Shown piece by piece: positions 15,871 to 23,605 of a stretch of 64,000 nucleotides of DNA. The notes below the pieces were generated by a model. The model was not told the DNA's origin and made no database searches. It saw only the letters and a program-made list of their open reading frames with translations. The stretch comes from Mycolicibacterium sp. S2-37 (GTDB lineage Bacteria > Actinomycetota > Actinomycetes > Mycobacteriales > Mycobacteriaceae). Each line of letters starts with the position of its first letter. The first letter of the stretch is position 1. A program made the translations under genes and the position numbers. The DNA lies in the NCBI RefSeq assembly GCF_017352375.1, contig NZ_JAFEVR010000012.1, positions 271,297 through 335,296 on the forward strand, read 5' to 3'.

Positions 15871-17439
15871 ATGACGACGTTCCGTACCGCCCACCCGAGG
15901 GTCGAGCCGCTGCTCGCCGAACTGCCGCGGCGTGTGCAGGCCGCCGACCCCGGACGCCACCGCGACATCGTCGACGCGATGACCGGCCGGCCGCTCGGTC
16001 AGGTTCCGCACTGCACCGCCGACGACGTGGTCGCCGCCGCTGCCCGCGCGCGCGTCGTGCAGGCCCAGTGGGCGGCGCGGCCGGTGTCCGAGCGCGCCGC
16101 GGTGATGCTGCGGCTGCACGATCTGGTGCTCGAACACCAGGACGAGGTGCTGGACCTGATCCAGCTCGAGAACGGCAAAGCCCGCAGGCACGCCTTCGAA
16201 GAGGTCATCGACGTCGCGCTGACCGCGCGTTACTACGCCCACACCGCCGAGGAGACGCTGCGGCCCAAGCGCCGCCAAGGGGTGCAGCTGATGCTCACCG
16301 AGGTCTGGGAGCACCACCACCCCAAAGGCGTCGTCGGCATCATCTCGCCCTGGAACTACCCACTGACACTCGGTATCAGCGACGCCCTGCCCGCGATCGT
16401 CGCCGGGAACGCGGTACTCGCGAAACCCGATGACCGGACACCTTTTTCACATCTGTGGGCGGTGCGACTGCTGGAACAGGCCGGTATGCCGGCCGGGTTG
16501 GTCCAGACCGTCACCGGGCCCGGCTCCGAGCTCGGCACGCCCATCATCGAGCAGTCCGACTACCTCATGTTCACCGGTTCGACGAGCACCGGCCGCACCG
16601 TCGCCAAGCAGGCTGCCGAGCGGCTGATCGACTATTCGATGGAACTCGGCGGCAAGAACGCCCTGCTGGTCCTCGAGGATGCCGACGTCGACAAAGCTGC
16701 CCGGGGCGCGGTGAAGGCGGCCTTCTCCAACGCCGGTCAGCTGTGTATCTCGATCGAGCGGATCTACGTTCCGGCTGCCCTGTGGGACGACTTCACCGCC
16801 CGCTTCGTGAAGTACACCAATGAGCTGAAACTGACTCCCGCGCTTGACTATTCGGCCGACATGGGCACGCTGATCAATCAGACACAGCTCGACACCGTGA
16901 TCGGGCACGTCGACGACGCGGTGAGCAAGGGCGCGACCCTGCTCGCCGGCGGCAAGGCCCGGCCCGACATCGGCCCGTTCTTCTACGAGCCGACGATCCT
17001 GTCCGGAGTGTCCGAGGGGATGGACGTCTACCTCGACGAGACCTTCGGCCCGGTGGTGTCGCTGTACCGCGTCGACTCCGAGGAGGAGGCGATCGCCAAG
17101 GCCAACGACAGCCGCTTCGGCCTGAACTTCAGTGTCTGGACGTCGAATCCCCAGCACGGCCGCGAGGTGGCGGCGAAGCTGCAGGCAGGCACCGTCAACG
17201 TCAACGAGGCCTACGCCGCGGCGTGGGCATCGGTCGACGCGCCGATGGGCGGCATGAAGGACTCCGGCATCGGACGCCGCCACGGCGAACACGGCATGCT
17301 CAAGTACACCGAGTCGCAGACCATCGCCGTCGAGCGCGGCCTGCCCGTCGGCGTCCCGCCGTGGATCCGCGCCGACCGCTACGCCAAGGTGATGACCGTC
17401 GGCCTGAAGGCACTGCGCCGGATCCCCGGCGTCAAGTAG
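15871..17439 (+). CDS. gabD2: Succinate-semialdehyde dehydrogenase (GabD2-like)
   Basis: A 522-residue aldehyde dehydrogenase closely resembling mycobacterial GabD2 (Rv1731). It oxidises succinate semialdehyde to succinate with NAD(P)+. Visible are 'GVVGIISPWNYPLTL', the catalytic Glu in 'SMELGGKNALLVLE', and the nucleophilic Cys in 'NAGQLCISIERIYVP'. The ending 'GRRHGEHGMLKYTESQTIA' is GabD2-like. ATG 15871 follows a stretch AAATCCAGCC with little Shine-Dalgarno character. Convergent with pgi; the hairpin at 17459-17516 separates them. Confidence 0.85.
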   Translation: MTTFRTAHPRVEPLLAELPRRVQAADPGRHRDIVDAMTGRPLGQVPHCTADDVVAAAARARVVQAQWAARPVSERAAVMLRLHDLVLEHQDEVLDLIQLENGKARRHAFEEVIDVALTARYYAHTAEETLRPKRRQGVQLMLTEVWEHHHPKGVVGIISPWNYPLTLGISDALPAIVAGNAVLAKPDDRTPFSHLWAVRLLEQAGMPAGLVQTVTGPGSELGTPIIEQSDYLMFTGSTSTGRTVAKQAAERLIDYSMELGGKNALLVLEDADVDKAARGAVKAAFSNAGQLCISIERIYVPAALWDDFTARFVKYTNELKLTPALDYSADMGTLINQTQLDTVIGHVDDAVSKGATLLAGGKARPDIGPFFYEPTILSGVSEGMDVYLDETFGPVVSLYRVDSEEEAIAKANDSRFGLNFSVWTSNPQHGREVAAKLQAGTVNVNEAYAAAWASVDAPMGGMKDSGIGRRHGEHGMLKYTESQTIAVERGLPVGVPPWIRADRYAKVMTVGLKALRRIPGVK

Positions 17440-17458
17440 AGGTCGCCGCGTTCCCTCG

Positions 17459-17516
17459 CGACTGCACGGTTGTTGACGGGCCTTCTCGACCGTTGCGTAC
17501 AACAACCGTGCAGTCG
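17459..17516. terminator. Large perfect inverted repeat between convergent genes
   Basis: CGACTGCACGGTTGTTG (17459-17475) and CAACAACCGTGCAGTCG (17500-17516) are perfect 17-base complements around a 24-base loop. It lies between the converging gabD2 and pgi genes, so it could terminate both transcripts, though no T-run follows on either side. The long loop and exact arms also fit a dispersed intergenic repeat. Confidence 0.6.
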
Positions 17517-17525
17517 AGGCGTTGA

Positions 17526-19193
17526 TCAGGCCGAGCGGCCGCGCTCGGCGCGGTAGCGGCGCACGAGGGCGTCGGTGGAGGTGTCGGACTGTTCGGCGGG
17601 GGAATCGTCGCTGGTGATCACCGGCAGCAGTGCCTTGGCCTGCGTCTTGCCCAGCTCGACGCCCCACTGGTCGAACGAGTCGATACCCCAGATGACGCCC
17701 TCGGTGAACACCTGGTGCTCGTAGAGCGCGATCAGCTGGCCCACCACCGACGGCGTCAGCTTGGTGCCGAGAATCGATGTGGTGGGCCGGTTTCCGGGCA
17801 TCACCTTGTGCGGCACCACATCGGCCGGGGTGTTCTCGGCGGCGATCTCGTCGGCGGTCTTGCCGAACGCCAGCACCTGGGTCTGGGCGAAGAAGTTGCT
17901 CATCAGCAGGTCGTGCATGCTGCCGGTACCGTCGGCGGTCGGCAGATCGTCGGTGGGCTGGCTGAAGCCGATGAAATCGGCGGGAACCAGCCGGGTGCCC
18001 TGGTGCAGCAGTTGGTAGAACGCGTGCTGACCGTTGGTTCCCGGCTCGCCCCAGAAGATCTCGCCGGTGTCGGCGACCACGGGGGTGCCGTCGGCCCGCA
18101 CCGACTTGCCGTTGGACTCCATCGTCAGCTGCTGCAGATACGCCGCGAAGCGCGACAGGTCGTTGGAATAGGGCAGTACCGCCCGCGACTGGGCGCCGAA
18201 GAAGTTCGAATACCAGAGGCCGATCAGGCCCAGCAGCGCAGGGGCATTGGACTCCAGCGGGGTGTACTTGAAGTGCTCGTCGACGAGATGGAAGCCGGCC
18301 AGGAAATCGGCGAACCGCTCCCTGCCGATCGCGGCCATCACGGACAGACCGATCGCGCTGTCCACCGAATACCGGCCACCGACCCAGTCCCAGAAGCCGA
18401 ACATGTTCTCGGTGTCGATGCCGAAGTCGTCGACCAGCTTCTTGTTGGTCGACACCGCGACGAAGTGCTTACTCACCGCCGCATCACCCAGCGCATCGGT
18501 CAGCCAGCGCCGTGCGGCGGTCGCATTGGTGAGGGTCTCGAGCGTGGAGAACGTCTTCGACGCGACGATGAACAGCGTTGTGGCCGGATCCAGTCCGTCG
18601 AGTTTGGCGACCAGGTCGGCCGGATCGACGTTGGACACGAACCGCGCCGTGATGCCCGCATCGGCGTAGTGGCGCAGCGCGTCGTAGACCATCACCGGTC
18701 CGAGGTCCGAGCCGCCGATGCCGATGTTCACCACGGTGCGGATGCGCTCACCGGTCGCACCGGTCCATTCGCCGCTGCGCAACCGGTCGGTGAAGTCACC
18801 CATCCGCCTCAGCACCTCGTGCACGTCGGCGACGACGTTCTGTCCGTCGACCTCCAACTCGACACCGCGCGGCAGCCGCAGCGCGATGTGCAGCACTGCC
18901 CGGTCCTCCGAGGTGTTGATGTGGGCACCCGAGTACATGGCGTCGCGGCGCTGTTCCAGACCCGCCGCCCGAGCCAGGTCGACCAGCAGCCGCAGCGTCT
19001 CGCGGGTGACGCGGTGCTTGCTGTAATCGATGTACAGATCGCCGACCGACAGCGTCAGCTCCGTGCCCCGCGCCGGGTCCTCGTTGAACAGCTCGCGCAG
19101 GGTCGTCGTACCGATCTCGTCGTGGTGACGGACCAGTGCCTGCCAGGCCGGAGTGGCTGCGATATCGGGGATCTGCTGCGCACCGCTAGTCAT
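17526..19193 (-). CDS. pgi: Glucose-6-phosphate isomerase
   Basis: A 555-residue phosphoglucose isomerase interconverting glucose 6-phosphate and fructose 6-phosphate. The signature 'VNIGIGGSDLGPVMVYDALR', 'NVDPADLVAKL', 'MESNGKSV' and 'GEPGTNGQHAFYQLLHQGTR' (catalytic Glu/His) are present, as is the C-terminal signature 'SFDQWGVELGK'. ATG 19193 gives the standard N-terminus. Divergent from the semialdehyde dehydrogenase gene at 19243 with only 49 bases between, so the two promoters are back to back. Equivalent to Rv0946c. Confidence 0.95.
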   Translation of the reverse strand: MTSGAQQIPDIAATPAWQALVRHHDEIGTTTLRELFNEDPARGTELTLSVGDLYIDYSKHRVTRETLRLLVDLARAAGLEQRRDAMYSGAHINTSEDRAVLHIALRLPRGVELEVDGQNVVADVHEVLRRMGDFTDRLRSGEWTGATGERIRTVVNIGIGGSDLGPVMVYDALRHYADAGITARFVSNVDPADLVAKLDGLDPATTLFIVASKTFSTLETLTNATAARRWLTDALGDAAVSKHFVAVSTNKKLVDDFGIDTENMFGFWDWVGGRYSVDSAIGLSVMAAIGRERFADFLAGFHLVDEHFKYTPLESNAPALLGLIGLWYSNFFGAQSRAVLPYSNDLSRFAAYLQQLTMESNGKSVRADGTPVVADTGEIFWGEPGTNGQHAFYQLLHQGTRLVPADFIGFSQPTDDLPTADGTGSMHDLLMSNFFAQTQVLAFGKTADEIAAENTPADVVPHKVMPGNRPTTSILGTKLTPSVVGQLIALYEHQVFTEGVIWGIDSFDQWGVELGKTQAKALLPVITSDDSPAEQSDTSTDALVRRYRAERGRSA

Positions 19194-19242
19194 GGGATCG
19201 ACCCTAGTGCGCCTACTTGACCGAAGGTGTAAGACGTGGGGT

Positions 19243-20700
19243 ATGGATAGCAAAGATGTTGATGCGCTGCTGGCGTCGGTTCCCACCGGGCTCTGGATCG
19301 GCGGTGAGGAGCGGCAGGGGACGTCGACGTTCAACGTCCTCGACCCCAGCGACGATCAGGTGCTGGTCGCGGTCGCCGATGCGACGGCCGAAGACGCGAT
19401 CGCCGCGCTCGACGCCGCGGCCGCCGTCCAGGACGAATGGGCGGCCACCCCGGCACGTAAGCGCGGCGAGATCCTGCGTTCGGTGTTCGAGACCATCACC
19501 GCGCGCGCCGACGACATCGCCGCGCTGATGACTCTCGAGATGGGCAAGGTGGTGGCCGAGAGCAAGGGCGAGGTCACCTACGGCGCCGAGTTCTTCCGGT
19601 GGTTCGCCGAGGAAGCCGTGCGCATCGGGGGCCGGTACACCCCGAGCCCGGCCGGCACCGGCCGCATCATCGTCACCAAACAGCCCGTCGGCCCGTGCTA
19701 CGCGATCACGCCGTGGAACTTCCCGCTGGCGATGGGTACGCGCAAGATGGGTCCGGCGTTCGCCGCGGGCTGCACCATGATCGTCAAGCCGGCGCAGGAG
19801 ACGCCGCTGACCATGCTCTATCTGGCCAAGCTGATGGACGAGGCCGGGCTGCCCAAGGGTGTCCTCTCGGTCCTGCCCACCAGCGACCCTGGCGCGGTGA
19901 CCAGCGCTCTGATCGACGACGGCCGGCTGCGCAAGCTGACGTTCACCGGGTCGACCGGAGTCGGCAAGGCACTGGTGAAGCAGTCGTCCGACAAACTGCT
20001 TCGGACCTCGATGGAACTCGGCGGCAACGCGCCGTTCATCGTGTTCGACGACGCCGACATCGACGCGGCCGTCGAGGGCGCGATCCTGGCCAAGATGCGT
20101 AACGGCGGCGAGGCGTGCACCGCGGCCAACCGCTTCCACGTCGCCAACTCCGTGCGCGAGGAGTTCACCGAGAAGCTCGTCAAGCGGATGGGTGACTTCA
20201 CGCTCGGCAAAGGGCTCGACGAATCGTCGAAACTCGGCCCGCTGATCAACTCCAAACAGCTCGACAAGGTGACCGAGCTGGTGTCCGACGCGGTGTCGCG
20301 CGGCGCGACCGTCGCCGTCGGCGGCGTCGCCCCCGGCGGGCCGGGCAACTTCTACCCGGCCACCGTGCTCGCCGACGTCCCGGCCGACGCCCGGATCCTC
20401 AAGGAGGAGGTGTTCGGCCCCGTCGCGCCGATCACCGGGTTCGACACCGAGGAAGAGGGGATCGCGGCGGCCAACGACACCGAATACGGGCTGGCCGCCT
20501 ACATCTACACCGAGTCGCTGGACCGGGCGCTGCGGGTCGCCGAGGCCATCGAATCCGGCATGGTCGGCGTCAACCGCGGGGTCATCTCCGATGCCGCCGC
20601 GCCGTTCGGAGGGATCAAGGAATCCGGGTTCGGCCGCGAGGGCGGCATCGAGGGCATCGAGGAATACCTCGACACCAAGTACATCGCCCTGACCAAGTAG
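19243..20700 (+). CDS. gabD: NAD(P)-dependent succinate-semialdehyde dehydrogenase
   Basis: A 485-residue aldehyde dehydrogenase of the GabD type. 'YAITPWNFPLAMGTRKMGPA' is the nucleotide-binding region, 'SMELGGNAPFIVFDDADID' holds the catalytic Glu and 'NGGEACTAANRFHV' the catalytic Cys. 'FGGIKESGFGREGG' near the C-terminus is typical. It oxidises succinate semialdehyde to succinate in the GABA/2-oxoglutarate bypass. It is a second, only distantly similar enzyme in addition to the GabD2-like gene 2 kb away, with pgi in between. Confidence 0.85.
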   Translation: MDSKDVDALLASVPTGLWIGGEERQGTSTFNVLDPSDDQVLVAVADATAEDAIAALDAAAAVQDEWAATPARKRGEILRSVFETITARADDIAALMTLEMGKVVAESKGEVTYGAEFFRWFAEEAVRIGGRYTPSPAGTGRIIVTKQPVGPCYAITPWNFPLAMGTRKMGPAFAAGCTMIVKPAQETPLTMLYLAKLMDEAGLPKGVLSVLPTSDPGAVTSALIDDGRLRKLTFTGSTGVGKALVKQSSDKLLRTSMELGGNAPFIVFDDADIDAAVEGAILAKMRNGGEACTAANRFHVANSVREEFTEKLVKRMGDFTLGKGLDESSKLGPLINSKQLDKVTELVSDAVSRGATVAVGGVAPGGPGNFYPATVLADVPADARILKEEVFGPVAPITGFDTEEEGIAAANDTEYGLAAYIYTESLDRALRVAEAIESGMVGVNRGVISDAAAPFGGIKESGFGREGGIEGIEEYLDTKYIALTK

Positions 20701-20782
20701 CCCGACTGCCGACGAACACCCCGGAGCGCCTTCCGGATCGGCCGTCGCCGCGGCCCTAGACTTCCGTGCTCGGAAGCGATTC

Positions 20783-22852
20783 GTGGAGGGCCGTGGAGAC
20801 GTGACTGCCGTGACTGCGGCGCCGGTCCGCGTCACCGGGCGATCCCGGTGGGTGGCGGCTCCGACGACCCCTGCACGCCGGGGGTCCGCGCGACGGGACA
20901 TTCCCGCGCTCGACGGGATCCGCGCCGTGGCTGTGCTGTTGGTTCTCGCCGACCATGGCGGACTGCCCGGTGTCAGCGGCGGGTTCCTCGGCGTGGACGT
21001 GTTCTTCGTCCTCAGCGGCTTCCTGATCACCTCGCTGCTGATCGACGAACTCGGCCGCACCGGGCGGATCGACCTGCGCGGCTTCTGGATCCGCCGCGCC
21101 CGCAGGCTGCTGCCCGCCCTGCTGGTGGTGGTCCTCGGGGTGGTGGCGCTGCGCGAGCTGTTCCCGCCGGATGCGGTCACCGCACTGCGCGAAGACGCCG
21201 TCGCGGCGTTCTTCTGGGCGGCGAACTGGGCGTTCGTCGCGCAGCAGACCGACTACTTCGCCCAGGGCAGCCCGCCGTCGCCGCTACAGCACACCTGGTC
21301 ACTCGGCGTCGAAGAGCAGTACTACCTGGTGTGGCCGCTGCTCATCGTCGCCGTCGTCGGAATACTGGCCTATCGGCGGGGCGCACCCTCGTTGCGGGCG
21401 GTGCGGTTCTCGGTGTTCGGGCTCGCGGTCGCGGGCGCGGCCGCCAGTGCCACCGCGGCCGTGCTGCTCACCTCCGGGCCCGCGGGCGGCGCGATGGCCA
21501 ACCGCGTCTACTTCGGCACCGACACCCGCGTCCAGGCATTGCTCATCGGCGCCGCCGCCGCGGCCCTGCTGGTGCGGGACTGGTCGACGGTCACGATGGA
21601 CACCCCGATCCGACCGCGCTGGGGGCGCTGGCTGGCCCGGGTGCTCTCGGTCGTCGGCGTCGCCGGTGTCGCCGTGCTGGCGCACCTGGCCACCGGCACC
21701 CCGGACGAGTACCGAAGCGGCCTGTTCACCGCCGCAGCGGTCGCATCCGTCCTCGTCGTGGCGACCGTCGCGCTGGACCAGGGTGGGCCGGTCGCGCGGC
21801 TGTTGGCCTGCCCGCCGCTGGTCTGGCTCGGCACCATCTCCTACGGCGTGTACCTGTGGCACTGGCCGATCTTCCTGCTACTCAACGGCGAACGCACGGG
21901 CTGGTCGGGGTGGTCGCTGTTCGCCGTCCGGTGCGCCGTGACACTCGCGGTGGCCGTGGCGTCCTACTGGGTGCTCGAACGGCCGATCCGGCAGTGGCGA
22001 CCGGTCACCGTGCCGATGCTGCCGCTGGCGGTGGCGACGGCCGCAACCGCCGCGGTGGTGACGCTGACGGTCGTCCCCGTCGGGGGCATCGCCTCCGAGG
22101 ACACCGGAACCGGCGACTCGTTCGACATCGCCTCGGCGGCGGCGGTGATGCCGGAGATCCCCATCCCGGTCGGCGACTCCGCACGACCCGAGCCCGGCAC
22201 CCGCACGGTCGCGGTGTTCGGCGATTCGATCGCGTGGACCCTGATGCGGTATCTGCCCGCGACACCTGGACTGCAGTTCGCCAACTACACGACGATCGGC
22301 TGCGGCATCGCCCGTGGCGGGCCCTACCGGACCACCGGGGAGACGCTGAACCAGAAGCCGGAGTGCGAGACCTGGCCGACGCGGTGGGCCCAGCGCATCG
22401 GATACGACCGGCCCGACGTCGTGCTGCTGATGATCGGCCGTTGGGAGATGGTGGACCGGCTCAGCGGAGGCAAGTGGACCCACATCGGCGAGGATGGGTA
22501 CGACGCGTATCTGCGCGCCGAGCTGAACCGGGCGTTCGACGTCCTCAGCTCGACCGGCGCCCGCGTCGTGGCGACCACGGCCCCTTACAACCGCCGTGCC
22601 GAGCGCGCCGACGGCAGCCTGTATCCCGAGGACGAGCCCGAACGCGCCGACGACTGGAACGATCTGCTGCGCGAGGTCGCGAAACCGCGGCGCAACGTCA
22701 CCGTCCTGGACCTCAACGAGAAGATGTCGCCGCGCGGCTACTACACCACCCGCACCGACGGCATCCGGATGCGCAGCGACGGTGTGCACCCCACACCCGA
22801 GGCCGTCGAATGGCTGACGCCGTGGCTCACCGAGGCATTGACACGGCCCTGA
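20783..22852 (+). CDS. Acyltransferase-3 / SGNH-domain membrane protein (OafA-like)
   Basis: A 689-residue two-part protein. Residues about 30-420 form an acyltransferase-3 domain of ten or so helices ('IPALDGIRAVAVLLVLADHG', 'GGFLGVDVFFVLSGFLIT', 'HTWSLGVEEQYYLVWPLL'). Residues about 470-685 form an SGNH-hydrolase-like domain ('VAVFGDSIAW' with the Ser, 'DGVHPTPEAVEW' with Asp and His). Such proteins O-acylate cell-envelope glycans or glycolipids. The exact acceptor is not predictable. Start uncertain: GTG 20783, GTG 20801 and GTG 20810 are all in frame near GGAG. Confidence 0.83.
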   Translation: MEGRGDVTAVTAAPVRVTGRSRWVAAPTTPARRGSARRDIPALDGIRAVAVLLVLADHGGLPGVSGGFLGVDVFFVLSGFLITSLLIDELGRTGRIDLRGFWIRRARRLLPALLVVVLGVVALRELFPPDAVTALREDAVAAFFWAANWAFVAQQTDYFAQGSPPSPLQHTWSLGVEEQYYLVWPLLIVAVVGILAYRRGAPSLRAVRFSVFGLAVAGAAASATAAVLLTSGPAGGAMANRVYFGTDTRVQALLIGAAAAALLVRDWSTVTMDTPIRPRWGRWLARVLSVVGVAGVAVLAHLATGTPDEYRSGLFTAAAVASVLVVATVALDQGGPVARLLACPPLVWLGTISYGVYLWHWPIFLLLNGERTGWSGWSLFAVRCAVTLAVAVASYWVLERPIRQWRPVTVPMLPLAVATAATAAVVTLTVVPVGGIASEDTGTGDSFDIASAAAVMPEIPIPVGDSARPEPGTRTVAVFGDSIAWTLMRYLPATPGLQFANYTTIGCGIARGGPYRTTGETLNQKPECETWPTRWAQRIGYDRPDVVLLMIGRWEMVDRLSGGKWTHIGEDGYDAYLRAELNRAFDVLSSTGARVVATTAPYNRRAERADGSLYPEDEPERADDWNDLLREVAKPRRNVTVLDLNEKMSPRGYYTTRTDGIRMRSDGVHPTPEAVEWLTPWLTEALTRP

Positions 22853-23091
22853 ACCCGGCCGCACCGGACCCCACCTCACGGCAGGCCACCGGCGTTCACG
22901 ACCCCGTTCACGACCCGGGACAGACCCAGGGCGGCGGGGACACGGTCGTCGGCGCGGGACCCGGAGGAGAGCGGCGGACCATCGCGGATCAGGTGCGCAG
23001 TTTCTTTGCGGCCGAACCCGGCTACCGGTCCGGCAACGTGAGCAGCGCCGGGCCCCGCTCCTTCTTCGTCTACGACCCGATCCCGAACTAG
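22810..23091 (+). CDS. Possible small protein overlapping the acyltransferase end
   Basis: A 93-codon reading frame begins with ATG 22810 inside the last 43 bases of the acyltransferase gene and runs through the 240-base gap that follows. The second half, 'RTIADQVRSFFAAEPGYR' to 'SFFVYDPIPN', reads like real protein. The first half is Pro/Gly/His-rich and unremarkable. No family is recognised and no clear ribosome site is seen. It may equally be non-coding spacer. Confidence 0.25.
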   Translation: MADAVAHRGIDTALNPAAPDPTSRQATGVHDPVHDPGQTQGGGDTVVGAGPGGERRTIADQVRSFFAAEPGYRSGNVSSAGPRSFFVYDPIPN

Positions 23092-23101
23092 CGGATTCGG
23101 G

Positions 23102-23365
23102 TCAGTGGCCGAGGCGGCCGCGGCCCAGCCGCAGCAGCAGCATGGCGAGGTCCTTGCCCTCGGGGCCCAACTCGCTGTAGCGCTCGATGACCTTCATCTC
23201 GCGGCTGTGCACCAGTCGGGTGCCGCCGGACGCCATCCGCGCCTTGCCGATCAGCCGGGAGACCTCGGTGCGGCGCTGGACCGCGGCCAGGATGGTGGCG
23301 TCGAGCTGATCGATTTCCTTGCGCAGGTCGTCGATGTCGGGCACGGCTTCTGTTTCGATACTCAT
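23102..23365 (-). CDS. Chorismate mutase (AroQ-delta type, Rv0948c-like)
   Basis: An 87-residue intracellular chorismate mutase that converts chorismate to prephenate, the branch step to Phe and Tyr. 'DIDDLRKEIDQLDATILAAVQRRTEVS' is the first helix with the active-site Arg, and 'GKARMASGGTRLVHSREMKVIERY' holds the conserved Lys/Arg residues. The C-terminus 'LGRGRLGH' matches the mycobacterial form, which is weak alone and is activated by binding DAHP synthase. ATG 23365 has a strong AAGGAGT. Upstream on the same strand lie a Phe/Tyr-rich leader peptide and a hairpin, described separately, that suggest attenuation control. Divergent from uvrD1. Confidence 0.9.
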   Translation of the reverse strand: MSIETEAVPDIDDLRKEIDQLDATILAAVQRRTEVSRLIGKARMASGGTRLVHSREMKVIERYSELGPEGKDLAMLLLRLGRGRLGH

Positions 23366-23434
23366 CTCGGACTCCTTGTTCTCGTGGTGGGGCAGGTGCG
23401 GTGTCATCCGGTCGCGGGCCTCACACAAGAGAAG

Positions 23435-23465
23435 AGCCCCGGATCCGGAAGCGGACCGCGGGGCT
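23435..23465 (-). terminator. Attenuator hairpin upstream of chorismate mutase
   Basis: On the minus strand AGCCCCG (23465-23459) pairs with CGGGGCT (23441-23435). The inner bases can extend the stem to about 13 pairs with one bulge and one G-U, closing on a CTTC loop. CTTCTCTTGTG follows immediately. This is a strong terminator-like hairpin in the 5' leader, between the leader peptide and the chorismate mutase gene. A CCGCGG in the leader-peptide coding region can pair with the CCGCGG inside the 5' arm, giving a possible competing structure. Confidence 0.7.
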
Positions 23466-23476
23466 GGAGGAAGCAG

Positions 23477-23524
23477 CTAGACCACGGGCACCGCGGGCCG
23501 GTACCCGTAAAAAAATCGCTGCAT
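23477..23524 (-). CDS. Putative aromatic leader peptide (MQRFFYGYRPAVPVV)
   Basis: A 15-codon reading frame from ATG 23524 to TAG 23477 on the chorismate mutase side. Codons 4-8 are Phe-Phe-Tyr-Gly-Tyr, so four of five code for the end products of the pathway the downstream gene opens. It ends 12 bases before the attenuator hairpin. By analogy with pheL- and trpL-type leaders, ribosome stalling at these codons when charged Phe- or Tyr-tRNA is scarce would prevent terminator formation. I saw no strong Shine-Dalgarno; the message may be leaderless or nearly so, which is common in mycobacteria. Confidence 0.72.
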   Translation of the reverse strand: MQRFFYGYRPAVPVV

Positions 23525-23605
23525 GCTGAGCACGGTTGTCAGTGTGCCACCAACGGCGGCGCGGGCGCAAAGAATGTCGCATCCCGGCGGTAAGTTGGGA
23601 CGGAC

